DNA of 64,000 bases from Candidatus Sulfuricurvum sp. RIFRC-1 (GTDB lineage Bacteria > Campylobacterota > Campylobacteria > Campylobacterales > Sulfurimonadaceae): positions 1,708,001 to 1,772,000 of the forward strand of contig NC_020505.1 in the NCBI RefSeq assembly GCF_000310245.1, given 5' to 3'. The notes beneath the pieces are model-generated. The model worked only from the letters and a program-made list of their open reading frames with translations. It did not search any database and had not been told where the DNA came from. Made by a program: the position numbers and the translations under genes. Below are positions 8,701 to 16,736 of this stretch, piece by piece; the first letter of the stretch is position 1, and each line of letters starts with the position of its first letter.

Positions 8701-8837
8701 AAGATTTCCTTCAAAAGCATAAAACTCTCAGCATATTCAACCCCACAAGTTACACCTCTGAGTATTGCTAAGGCTCTTATATTTCTTTCGCTTCTAGGAA
8801 AGTGGTGCTGGGCCATTTCACTTTTGAAGATGTTCAT
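8697..8837 (-). CDS. 46-residue hypothetical protein between legG and the YhcG gene
   Basis: A small ORF whose ATG overlaps the legG stop (ATGA, 8834-8837) and whose TGA overlaps the GTG start of the YhcG gene (GTGA, 8697-8700). The product begins MNIFKSEMAQHHFPRSE and ends SFMLLKEIL. It is basic in the first half and probably helical in the second, with no signal peptide. The double stop-start overlap is good evidence that it is translated. I do not recognise the family. It travels with the YhcG gene in the same inserted cassette and could be a partner or regulator. Confidence 0.6.
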   Translation of the reverse strand: MNIFKSEMAQHHFPRSERNIRALAILRGVTCGVEYAESFMLLKEIL

Positions 8838-10003
8838 AATTGGAACTCCAAATCAAAAAACGATTTTTTTAAGATATTATTTAAATCAATCTTTTTCAAA
8901 ACCTCAATTATTTTAAGACTCGCACATCCATTACCATAAGGATTTTGTACATCTTTTAAATTTGCTTGAAACTCTTGTGAATAAAGTTTTTCAAATGCTT
9001 TTTTGATATCATTTTTGTTCGGCTCACAATCAATGACACTTACAGCTTTTAAGCGCCCTTTTTGACGATCACCGATATTGATGGTTCCAATCTTAAAACT
9101 TGGGGCTTCTGCAAGACCGCTGGAACTGTTACCTAATACCGCATCGACGTATTGCAACGCACTGAGGTAGCGTAACTGCCCCAAGGAGGCAAAGCTTACG
9201 GATTTATAAGGATTTTTGGAAACGTATTCATCGATCATCTCATTGATAATACGGCCGTCCGTATCACTGTTGGCTTTGGTAAAAATGATATGAGTTTCCC
9301 CTAATTCATCGATAGCATTAAGAAGTTCTTGAAACTGTGACGAGGATGTAGAACTTTCCAATGTTACAGGGTGAAAAGTAACGAGTAGATTTTTTTTGCC
9401 AAGCGTGAAACCGATACTTTCTTCAAACGCTTCTCTATCCAAGAGTTTGAGCCGTTTGATATTTTCTATCCCCATCCCTCCGACATTATACACACGCTCA
9501 GGATGTTCGCCCAGCTGTATCACACGGTTTCGGTACTCTTCGGCAGCGGTAAAATGCAGATGGGCCATTTTGGTTATGCTGTGGCGTATCGACTCATCAA
9601 ACGCCCCCTCCGTCGTTTCACCACCGTGTAGATGCGCGATAGGGATACGGGCTATCATAGCAGCACTCACGGCACTGAATATCTCATATCGATCTCCAAG
9701 TACTACAACTATGTCTGGTTTTAACTCTTCATAGGCTTCCGCAAAAGAGATCTGTGCAAGTCCCATCGATTTGGAAATCCCTACAGAGGTATCGCTGGAA
9801 AGGAGCATTTCGATTTTTTTAGTAATCGTAAAATCTTTTTCAATCTCTTTATATGTCAAACCAAATTCAGGGCTTAAGTGCATTCCTGTTACTATGATTT
9901 GAAGGTCTAAATCACTATCGGCTTCTATCTCTTTCATTAACCAATACAAAAGCCCATACTCAGCTCGGGTTCCGGTAACAATACAGACTTTACGGTTAGT
10001 CAT
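8834..10003 (-). CDS. legG: LegG, hydrolysing NDP-sugar 2-epimerase (NeuC family)
   Basis: A 389-residue UDP-GlcNAc 2-epimerase-family protein: N-terminal VCIVTGTRAEYGLL, central VLGDRYEIFSA and HLHGGETTEGAFDESIRH, late GNSSSGLAEAPSF. LegG hydrolyses GDP-N,N'-diacetylbacillosamine to free 2,4-diacetamido-2,4,6-trideoxymannose, the substrate of LegI. The ATG at 10003 is preferred over one 27 bp upstream because family members start a few residues before the VCIVTGTRAE segment. It overlaps the hepT stop by 8 bp (ATGACTAA). The operon order legI-[mntA-hepT]-legG-[sORF-yhcG]-ptmE is interrupted on both sides by accessory genes. Confidence 0.9.
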   Translation of the reverse strand: MTNRKVCIVTGTRAEYGLLYWLMKEIEADSDLDLQIIVTGMHLSPEFGLTYKEIEKDFTITKKIEMLLSSDTSVGISKSMGLAQISFAEAYEELKPDIVVVLGDRYEIFSAVSAAMIARIPIAHLHGGETTEGAFDESIRHSITKMAHLHFTAAEEYRNRVIQLGEHPERVYNVGGMGIENIKRLKLLDREAFEESIGFTLGKKNLLVTFHPVTLESSTSSSQFQELLNAIDELGETHIIFTKANSDTDGRIINEMIDEYVSKNPYKSVSFASLGQLRYLSALQYVDAVLGNSSSGLAEAPSFKIGTINIGDRQKGRLKAVSVIDCEPNKNDIKKAFEKLYSQEFQANLKDVQNPYGNGCASLKIIEVLKKIDLNNILKKSFFDLEFQL

Positions 10004-10346
10004 TAGGCTGCTCTTTTGACATCTCTTCAATTACAGACTTTAAACTAGGCAAATCCTGATGCAACGTATTCCAGACAATTTCAAAATCTACGCCAAAGTA
10101 TTCATGAATTAACAAATTTCTAAAATCTTTAATATCTCTCCAATCAACATCATAATATTTTTCAAGCAGTTCATTCGATAAATGCTTACTTGCCTCTCCT
10201 ATTATCTCAAATTCTCTAATAACAGCACTGTAGGTTTTTCGATCAGTGATAAACTCATCAAAGCTCATTCCCTCAACATACTCCAAAATCGCATCTACTG
10301 ATTCTTTAATATCATTAATAAAAAGTTTTTCGTCTCGTTTAGACAT
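9996..10346 (-). CDS. hepT: HepT-like HEPN ribonuclease toxin
   Basis: A 116-residue all-helical HEPN (DUF86) protein. The motif RNLLIHEY fits the RX4HXY active site of HepT toxins, with Arg and His for RNA cleavage and the Tyr as the residue AMPylated by the partner. The start is taken at the ATG at 10346 (MSKRDEKL), which overlaps the mntA stop by 8 bp. Cognate MntA neutralises HepT by nucleotidylating that Tyr, a type VII toxin-antitoxin arrangement. Its own stop overlaps the legG start by 8 bp, so the pair is read within the legionaminic-acid operon. Confidence 0.88.
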   Translation of the reverse strand: MSKRDEKLFINDIKESVDAILEYVEGMSFDEFITDRKTYSAVIREFEIIGEASKHLSNELLEKYYDVDWRDIKDFRNLLIHEYFGVDFEIVWNTLHQDLPSLKSVIEEMSKEQPND

Positions 10347-10632
10347 AGATGATTTCTTTTGCAATATAAATTTTTGCCAACGGTTTAAGGGTGCTTTCTA
10401 TGCCTAGATCAACTTTTTTCTCAAATGCTTTTTCCATCTCTCGCTTGAGATTTAAAAAAGTATGGATATTTTTTCTTTCTTTTACTATTTCAACAGCTAT
10501 ATCAATATCACTATCTTCTCTTTGCTCATCTCTGGCATAACTGCCAAATAAACCTATTTTAACAACACCATATTTTTCATTTAGCTCTTTTTTATGTTGC
10601 GTTAAAAAGTCTAGTATAAAAGCCTTAGTCAT
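10339..10632 (-). CDS. mntA: MntA-like minimal nucleotidyltransferase antitoxin
   Basis: A 97-residue minimal nucleotidyltransferase with the signature GSYARDEQREDSDIDIAVE: Gly-Ser, then the paired Asp residues that bind metal and nucleotide. It would transfer AMP to the Tyr of the HEPN toxin encoded immediately downstream and so silence it. A ribosome-binding site GAGAGGG precedes the ATG, 23 bp after the legI stop. The 9-mer AATGACTAA occurs both at this start and at the legG start, as if the pair was inserted at or duplicated that sequence. Confidence 0.87.
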   Translation of the reverse strand: MTKAFILDFLTQHKKELNEKYGVVKIGLFGSYARDEQREDSDIDIAVEIVKERKNIHTFLNLKREMEKAFEKKVDLGIESTLKPLAKIYIAKEIIYV

Positions 10633-10655
10633 TTTGAGTCCCTCTCTATAATGTA

Positions 10656-11651
10656 TTATATCAACTCGTCTTCCTGATAATCTTGAAGTGCAATCGTTCC
10701 GATAATCTCATCCCATCGCATCGGATTGATACCATTCCCTGGACGTTTTACAGTGATGTTTTCAGCACATAAACGCTCACCTTTTACAATTGATCGTGAT
10801 GCAACGATACTTTTACGAGCAACGCTCATGTTTTTTGCTTCACTTGGGCTTGGTTTTTTAATCCCTGTTCCTAATGCTTTTTCGATATTTCGGATTGCTT
10901 TAACCATAGCTATCAGCTCATCTGGTTCCAAGCTCGCTTTATGATCAGGTCCATCCATCGTACAATCCAGAGTAAAATGTTTTTCAATCACTGATGCTCC
11001 CATCGCTACAGCGGCAATAGGTACTTCGATACCGTTGGTATGATCCGAATAACCTGCCTTTACCCCGAAGGCTACCGCTATGGTCTGCATCGCCCGCAGA
11101 TTAACATCTTCTATAGGACATGGGTACTCCGTCGTCGCATGCAAAACAGTGATCTGCTCTTTCGGTGTTCCCGATGCGATTAAAATATCCAAGGCATCTT
11201 CGATTTCGCCCAGATCTGCCATTCCAGTCGAGAGAATGACCTCTTTTCGAAACGACCCAATGTGGCAAAGATAGGGGAGATTGGTAATTTCTCCGCTGGG
11301 AATTTTAAAAATATTCATTCCTAAATTATTGAGTAATTCAATACTATCATGGTCGAAAGGGGTAGAAAGAAAAAGGATATTTTTAGTTTTGCAATAACTA
11401 ATCAATTCATGATGGGCGGTTTCATCCAGCTCCAATCTTTTAATCATCTCATACTGAGATTCTTTAGCATCGGTTGTCTGTTGCTGGTACTCGGCTTTTT
11501 GAGCGGTTTTAGAGACGAGCTTATCGGCTCTGAAGGTTTGAAATTTAACGGCATCAGCCCCAGCTACGGCGGCAATGTCAATCAATCGTTTAGCCAATTC
11601 GAGACTGCCATTGTGATTTACCCCTGCTTCAGCGATAATAAAAACACTCAT
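10656..11651 (-). CDS. legI: LegI legionaminic acid synthase (NeuB family)
   Basis: A 331-residue sialic-acid-synthase-type enzyme. The N-terminal TIM barrel has IIAEAGVNHNG, AVKFQTF, KIPSGEITN and GYSDHTNG. The C-terminal antifreeze-like (SAF) domain from about residue 275 includes SIVKGERL and KRPGNGI. It condenses 2,4-diacetamido-2,4,6-trideoxymannose with phosphoenolpyruvate. The ATG overlaps the legH stop (ATGA). Assignment as LegI rather than NeuB or PseI rests on the surrounding legB/C/H/G and ptmE. Confidence 0.9.
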   Translation of the reverse strand: MSVFIIAEAGVNHNGSLELAKRLIDIAAVAGADAVKFQTFRADKLVSKTAQKAEYQQQTTDAKESQYEMIKRLELDETAHHELISYCKTKNILFLSTPFDHDSIELLNNLGMNIFKIPSGEITNLPYLCHIGSFRKEVILSTGMADLGEIEDALDILIASGTPKEQITVLHATTEYPCPIEDVNLRAMQTIAVAFGVKAGYSDHTNGIEVPIAAVAMGASVIEKHFTLDCTMDGPDHKASLEPDELIAMVKAIRNIEKALGTGIKKPSPSEAKNMSVARKSIVASRSIVKGERLCAENITVKRPGNGINPMRWDEIIGTIALQDYQEDELI

Positions 11652-12229
11652 TTCACCACACTCCCCGCTTTGATAAACGATTTCTCCGCAATAATTGCGT
11701 ACTCTTTGGATACGGTATTGCTTCCAAAAAATGTCCCCTCACTCACAACTGTTCCTCCGTTGAGGATGGCTCCCGTCGAGATATGACAATGATCGCCGAC
11801 AATACTGTCATGTTCTATCAATGCTTTAGAGTTGATAATGCAATTTTTTCCTACCGTTGCATTGGCATTAATAAGGGCATCGTGCATCACAACGGTTCCC
11901 TCATCAACCGTAGCATGTTTGGATACATACGCCTTTGGAGAAATGATCGACGGAATTTCATAACCGATCGTTTTCAATCGATTAAAAAGCTTTATCCGCA
12001 CATCAGGAGATTTAATTTGCCCGACGGTTATGATCGCATGTGTAAAACCTGCAAAAAGCTCTTCTAAATCGTCATCACAACCGACCACCTCGTATCCAAG
12101 CACTTTTTTCCCAACTAGTTCTTTTTGATCGATAATTCCTGCAATCGAAAACGAACCTTCCATCTCAATCACATCTATCACCGATTTGCAGTGTCCACCG
12201 CCACCGATCAAGAGGATTTTCGGTTTCAT
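11648..12229 (-). CDS. legH: LegH-like N-acetyltransferase (NeuD/PglD family)
   Basis: A 193-residue protein from ATG 12229, which overlaps the legC stop (ATGA). The open frame continues upstream inside legC, but the family's N-terminal nucleotide-binding-like strand ILLIGGGGHCKSV begins at this ATG. The C-terminal half is a left-handed beta-helix with hexapeptide repeats (NATVGKNCIINSKALIEHDSIV), and the conserved His of EHDSIVGDHCHIS is the likely catalytic base. It should acetylate the 4-amino group of the sugar made by LegC, using acetyl-CoA. Confidence 0.86.
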   Translation of the reverse strand: MKPKILLIGGGGHCKSVIDVIEMEGSFSIAGIIDQKELVGKKVLGYEVVGCDDDLEELFAGFTHAIITVGQIKSPDVRIKLFNRLKTIGYEIPSIISPKAYVSKHATVDEGTVVMHDALINANATVGKNCIINSKALIEHDSIVGDHCHISTGAILNGGTVVSEGTFFGSNTVSKEYAIIAEKSFIKAGSVVK

Positions 12230-13365
12230 AGCCGGACACTGCTTGGAATATTGACGACACGCTCTTCCAAAAAGAGGGAGTTTGTGAGTGCATCGTGCTG
12301 ACACGATTTAAAAATTTCAAGTTTATTCATCAATGCCCAAATCGGTCGTGTCATAACACCGTTATTATTTGTATAGTCTAAAAATTCGTCACGCTGTTGT
12401 AAATCGTCTAACAAGACAGCATTCAGCCAGTAGTTGGATCGGGCGTTTTCCGGTTCTTCTATGAATAGAATATTTTGAGATGCAAGAAACTCTTTGTACT
12501 CATTAGCCAACAACCGTTTGTTCTCCAAAAAACTTTCCAGTTGTTCAAGCTGTGCGCATAACAGTGCTGCATTAAGATTCGGGAGACGATAGTTATAACC
12601 AATTTCATCATGGACGTATTCCCATTTATGAGGGATCTTCGCAGTCGTCGTGATATGTTTGGCTCGTTTAGCCAAAACCTCATCATCGGTGACAATAACA
12701 CCGCCGCCGCCGCTCGTGATGATCTTGTTGCCGTTGAAACTAAATACACCGAGAGTTCCAAAAGTTCCGGTGTGTTTTGCTTTGTAGTAACTGCCCAGAG
12801 ACTCTGCCGCATCTTCGACTAATACAATATGCCATGCATCACATACCACTTTGATCTCATCGATGCGGCAGGGATGACCGAACGTGTGCATCGGTACGCA
12901 CGCTTTGATCGTTTTTCCGGTGGAACGATTCAGGCATCGGCCATCGCTAAGTACACATTCTTGTTCCAAAAAGTACTTAAGCGCATCCGGACTTAACCCC
13001 ATCGTCTCCAAATCCACATCCAGAAAGACCGGTTTTGCCCCGATATAGCTGATCGCGTTCGCCGTGGCGATAAACGTAAGCGGCTGAGTGATCACTTCAT
13101 CATCCCGTTCTACCCCTGCCAAAATGAGGGAAATATGCAATGCTGCCGTTCCATTGACCGTAGCAACGGCATATTTGGCTCCGACGGTGCGCGCAAATTC
13201 CGCTTCAAACCGGTCGACAAACTTGCCTACGCTCGAAACGAACGTACTGTCGATACACTCGTTTAGATACGCTTTTTCATTGCCGTTAAAACGAGGCTCA
13301 TGCAGAGGGATAAATTCTTCTGTCCGATAAAGGTTTTGGATAAATTTTACGGTTTCACTGATCAT
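12226..13365 (-). CDS. legC: LegC aminotransferase (DegT/DnrJ/EryC1 family)
   Basis: A 379-residue PLP-dependent sugar aminotransferase. It has the cofactor-binding motif VNGTAALH, VEDAAESLGS, and the Schiff-base Lys at residue 214 in FSFNGNKIITSGGGG. It aminates the 4-keto sugar produced by LegB, using glutamate. One base separates its start (13365) from the legB stop (13366). Length and motifs are normal for the LegC/PseC group. The GGC-rich stretch encoding four Gly residues is ordinary coding sequence. Confidence 0.9.
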   Translation of the reverse strand: MISETVKFIQNLYRTEEFIPLHEPRFNGNEKAYLNECIDSTFVSSVGKFVDRFEAEFARTVGAKYAVATVNGTAALHISLILAGVERDDEVITQPLTFIATANAISYIGAKPVFLDVDLETMGLSPDALKYFLEQECVLSDGRCLNRSTGKTIKACVPMHTFGHPCRIDEIKVVCDAWHIVLVEDAAESLGSYYKAKHTGTFGTLGVFSFNGNKIITSGGGGVIVTDDEVLAKRAKHITTTAKIPHKWEYVHDEIGYNYRLPNLNAALLCAQLEQLESFLENKRLLANEYKEFLASQNILFIEEPENARSNYWLNAVLLDDLQQRDEFLDYTNNNGVMTRPIWALMNKLEIFKSCQHDALTNSLFLEERVVNIPSSVRL

Positions 13366-14556
13366 TTACATTTTCCCGTCGAGATATTTTCCGGTCTCTT
13401 TGTGACCGAAATTGGGGATCATCTCAAAAAACAACTCGACTATCTGATCTTTTGTCCATGCACGCGCCGCTTTCATCCGATCAATCGTTTCCCTAAAGTG
13501 GTTAAGCTTCGATTCGTCATAGACCGGTTCGTTTTTTATCACTCCGAGATTATGGAACCGCTCCATATCAAGCGTCTCATTGTCGGTAAAAAACTCCTCA
13601 AAATCTTTTTCACCTGTCGTATCGCTGGCGGTAAAGAGGCACGGCCATTCTCCCTGAGCCGGTAATGTCGCGGCTAAGGCTCTCGCTTCATCTTCGCTTT
13701 CACACAGATAAGGTTGGTATCCCAGATTTTCGAGATATTTCACAGCGATATCGGCAAACGTAATCAGATGAAGTGCCTCACTAAGTTTCGGAAAAAAGAT
13801 GTCGCGGTTTTCGCCGAAAATACACGACATCAGACACAATTCTCCCGATTCCTGCGGTGTAACAAAATAGCGTTTGATATCATTGGGGGCCACGATCGGC
13901 TGGCGTTTTTGAATACGCTGGTTGAACCCATGCAACAGTGAGCCGTCGCTAAATGCAACGTTGGCAAAACGTGCCGTTGAAATAGAGATATCTTTACTTC
14001 TTCGCATTAAAAACATCTCCATAATCCGTTTGCTAGCTCCCATCATATTGACCGGATTGGCTGCTTTGTCGGTGGATACGCAAAAATATTTTTTCGTCCC
14101 ATTTCGGATCGATTGCTGTAGTGTTTTATCCGTATTAAAAACATTAACATCAATCATGCGCATAAGGGTAAATGGATCTTTTTCACTTCGAACATGCTTG
14201 AGCGCCGAAAGATTAAGGACGTAATCGTATTTCCCATCTGCCTCGATAAACGCATCGTATTCTATAGACCCAATATCGAGCGCAAACGTTTGAAAATCTC
14301 CGTCGATGTAGCCGAACGAGCTTCGGATATCCCGTACCAATTCGACCATATTATTTTCGCTGATATCAACAACGTGCAATTTTTTCGGGTTACGTTTAAA
14401 TATCTCTTTGGTAACGGCCTGCCCGATCGAACCGGCTCCGCCAATCACTAAAAAGGTAGAAGATGAAACGATATTAGACAACTTAATTTCATGTTGGTTG
14501 ATATCTTGGAAAAAAAGTTCTTTTTCACGTCCAATAAAATTCAATATTCGACTCAT
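13366..14556 (-). CDS. legB: LegB NDP-sugar 4,6-dehydratase
   Basis: A 396-residue extended-SDR dehydratase (Polysacc_synt_2 type) with NAD-binding GGAGSIGQ at residues 39-46 and STDKAANPVNMMGASKR in place of a classical YxxxK. It converts the GDP- (or UDP-) N-acetylglucosamine intermediate to the 4-keto-6-deoxy sugar, the first committed step to legionaminic acid. PtmE in the same operon favours the GDP form. The start overlaps the cysQ stop by 4 bp, so sulfate-activation and legionaminic-acid genes are on one transcript. Confidence 0.9.
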   Translation of the reverse strand: MSRILNFIGREKELFFQDINQHEIKLSNIVSSSTFLVIGGAGSIGQAVTKEIFKRNPKKLHVVDISENNMVELVRDIRSSFGYIDGDFQTFALDIGSIEYDAFIEADGKYDYVLNLSALKHVRSEKDPFTLMRMIDVNVFNTDKTLQQSIRNGTKKYFCVSTDKAANPVNMMGASKRIMEMFLMRRSKDISISTARFANVAFSDGSLLHGFNQRIQKRQPIVAPNDIKRYFVTPQESGELCLMSCIFGENRDIFFPKLSEALHLITFADIAVKYLENLGYQPYLCESEDEARALAATLPAQGEWPCLFTASDTTGEKDFEEFFTDNETLDMERFHNLGVIKNEPVYDESKLNHFRETIDRMKAARAWTKDQIVELFFEMIPNFGHKETGKYLDGKM

Positions 14557-15326
14557 ACACGTGTCCCTTGTACAATAAAGTATGGATTTGTAAGATTTCT
14601 TTTATTATATACTAATATTTCACCGGTAATATTGTGAATAACCGCTTTTTCTGCTTCTGTCACAATAACCTGTGCAGCTGCCGTATCCCATTCCATAGTA
14701 GGTGCTAAACGCGGATAGATATCGGCACTTCCATCTGCTACCATACAAAGTTTTAAAGAACTACCTTTCGATACGAATATCAAATGTTGGGTAGTGGATT
14801 TTAAATGATCGATAAACACTTTTGTTTCTTCTGAAAGATGAGACTTTGATGCTACAACGGTAAGTATTTTGTCTGGTGTATTATTCATTTTCAGAGGCAA
14901 ACGCTCTCCATTTTTAAACGCGCCTTCTCCTCGTTTTGCCCAATACATTTCATCCAAAGCAGGGGCATAAACTACCCCGAGTATGGGAGTATTTTTGTAA
15001 ATTAAAGCAATATTGACCGTAAACTCGTCATTTTTTTTGATAAATTCTTTGGTTCCGTCTAGAGGATCAACTATCCAAAAGTATTCCCAGTCCTTCCGTT
15101 CTTCGTAGGGTATCTCTTTCCCTTCTTCAGAAAGGATAGGAAATTGGACCGATAGTGCGTTTAACCCATCAATAATAATTTCATTAGCCCTCTGATCAGC
15201 TTCAGTAAGTGGACTTTTATCATCTTTGTATTCGACATTAAAATCTTTTGCGTAAATCTCCATAATCCCTTCGCCAGCCCTTTGGGCAACAGTGATAATG
15301 TCATTAATATCAATGTGTTGAAGCAT
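14553..15326 (-). CDS. cysQ: CysQ 3'(2'),5'-bisphosphate nucleotidase
   Basis: A 257-residue inositol-monophosphatase-superfamily protein. Metal ligands are visible in [12 protein letters not shown], in [12 protein letters not shown], and in the C-terminal EWDTAAAQ. CysQ removes the 3'-phosphate from PAP, the by-product of PAPS-dependent sulfotransfer, and may also act on PAPS. It overlaps cysC by 17 bp. With cysC, cysN and cysD it forms a module that both makes PAPS and clears PAP. Confidence 0.92.
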   Translation of the reverse strand: MLQHIDINDIITVAQRAGEGIMEIYAKDFNVEYKDDKSPLTEADQRANEIIIDGLNALSVQFPILSEEGKEIPYEERKDWEYFWIVDPLDGTKEFIKKNDEFTVNIALIYKNTPILGVVYAPALDEMYWAKRGEGAFKNGERLPLKMNNTPDKILTVVASKSHLSEETKVFIDHLKSTTQHLIFVSKGSSLKLCMVADGSADIYPRLAPTMEWDTAAAQVIVTEAEKAVIHNITGEILVYNKRNLTNPYFIVQGTRV

Positions 15327-15918
15327 GAAAATATCCTTTTTGATGTAAATACTTGAGAATAACGTTCACCGATTCTTCAATACTCAGCTTATCTGTTTGA
15401 ATATGAATTTCAGGAGTTTCAGGGATTTCATATGGAGAACTTATACCGGTAAATGTAGGAACCTCCCCTTTTCGAGCTTTTTTGTAAAGCCCTTTAGGAT
15501 CCCGTTGTTCACAAATTTCTAACGGTGTATCAATGAAGACTTCGATAAATTCCCTCTCTTCAACCAACATGCGAGCTTGCTTCCGATCCAAACGAAATGG
15601 TGAAATGAATGCACTGATCACAATCAATCCTGCATCAATAAACAGCTTGCTAACTTCTCCGATCCGACGAATATTTTCCATCCGATCATTATCACTAAAC
15701 CCTAAGTCTTTATTTAACCCGTGACGAATGTTATCCCCATCAAGTAAATAGGTATGTTTGCCTATTTCGCTTAGTTTACTTTCTAGAGCATTAGCTATCG
15801 TAGATTTTCCTGAACCACTCAAACCGGTAAACCAAATGATACAAGGATATTGTTCCTTTCCATCCCCACGCACTTTTTTTGATATATTATGTCCATGCCA
15901 TACAATATTCTTACGCAT
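15310..15918 (-). CDS. cysC: CysC adenylylsulfate kinase
   Basis: A 202-residue APS kinase with the P-loop [11 protein letters not shown] near residue 32, the [10 protein letters not shown] segment, and the lid region [13 protein letters not shown]. It phosphorylates APS to PAPS. It is a free-standing kinase, not fused to CysN. It starts nine bases after the permease gene and overlaps cysQ. A dedicated APS kinase is needed to make PAPS for sulfotransferases, and no APS or sulfite reductase gene accompanies it here. Confidence 0.93.
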   Translation of the reverse strand: MRKNIVWHGHNISKKVRGDGKEQYPCIIWFTGLSGSGKSTIANALESKLSEIGKHTYLLDGDNIRHGLNKDLGFSDNDRMENIRRIGEVSKLFIDAGLIVISAFISPFRLDRKQARMLVEEREFIEVFIDTPLEICEQRDPKGLYKKARKGEVPTFTGISSPYEIPETPEIHIQTDKLSIEESVNVILKYLHQKGYFHASTH

Positions 15919-15927
15919 TCTTTCCCC

Positions 15928-16719
15928 TTAAGTAACCACAGAGAGCCACAGTTTTATCCCTATCGCCAATAATACGAACGATAAAATCCCCCGTAACAGT
16001 GCATGTGGTAGACGCGATGACAAAAAAGCTCCCAAAATAACAGCAGGAATAGAACCGATTAATAAGTTTCCTAACAATCCAAAATTCACATTCCCGATCA
16101 AAAGGTGCCCTATTCCAGCAAACAATGCCAAAGGGATTGCATGAGCTATATCTGTTGCAATAAGACGAGAAGGAGTCAATCTTAAAGGGTATAAATAAGC
16201 TAAAAATACGGCGCCTAGCGCCCCCGCTCCGACTGATGTTAACGAGACCAAAAAACCTAACAATGCTCCCGCTAAAATTGTCAGAGGCATTTGCCAAATC
16301 TTGAAGTTCTCCCCTTCGGTTATACGCAATCGTCTGCCTAAAGAATGTAAAGGGTTTTGAAAAATCATCCCAACGGCTGTAATCAATACCGCAATCGCAA
16401 TCGATATTTTCAACAACTCGACCGATGTGTCATTAACAGGATGAATTTTCATCCATGCTATTGTTAAAACTGAAGCACTCAAGCTTCCGATCCACAATCG
16501 CTTAACCACTTGCCAATCAATCAAACCGTGCCTTTGATGTACTCTACTAGCAAATGTTTTTGTAATAGCGGCAAACCACAGATCGGTTCCAATCGCCGCT
16601 AATGGTGCAACACCGAATATCAGTAACAGCATCGGTGTCATTAAAGCACCTCCACCCACACCGCTCAGGCCGACGAGTAACCCAGTTAAGGCTCCTGCGA
16701 CCACCAACATAAAATCCAT
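15928..16719 (-). CDS. TSUP (TauE/SafE) family sulfur-anion permease
   Basis: A 263-residue integral membrane protein with seven or eight hydrophobic segments and the paired TauE/SafE repeats: GLLVGLSGVGGGALMTPML near the N-terminus and GFLVSLTSVGAGALG at mid-protein. The family moves sulfite, sulfate or sulfonates across the inner membrane. Lying between cysC and cysN, it most likely supplies sulfate for activation, or exports a sulfur anion. Direction and substrate cannot be told from sequence. Confidence 0.85.
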   Translation of the reverse strand: MDFMLVVAGALTGLLVGLSGVGGGALMTPMLLLIFGVAPLAAIGTDLWFAAITKTFASRVHQRHGLIDWQVVKRLWIGSLSASVLTIAWMKIHPVNDTSVELLKISIAIAVLITAVGMIFQNPLHSLGRRLRITEGENFKIWQMPLTILAGALLGFLVSLTSVGAGALGAVFLAYLYPLRLTPSRLIATDIAHAIPLALFAGIGHLLIGNVNFGLLGNLLIGSIPAVILGAFLSSRLPHALLRGILSFVLLAIGIKLWLSVVT

Positions 16720-16736
16720 TCGAGTTCTCCGTTCTC

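Noticed and set aside
12690-12720. CCG repeat in legC resembling a microsatellite
   Set aside because: It encodes the conserved Gly run after the PLP Lys and is expected in this family.
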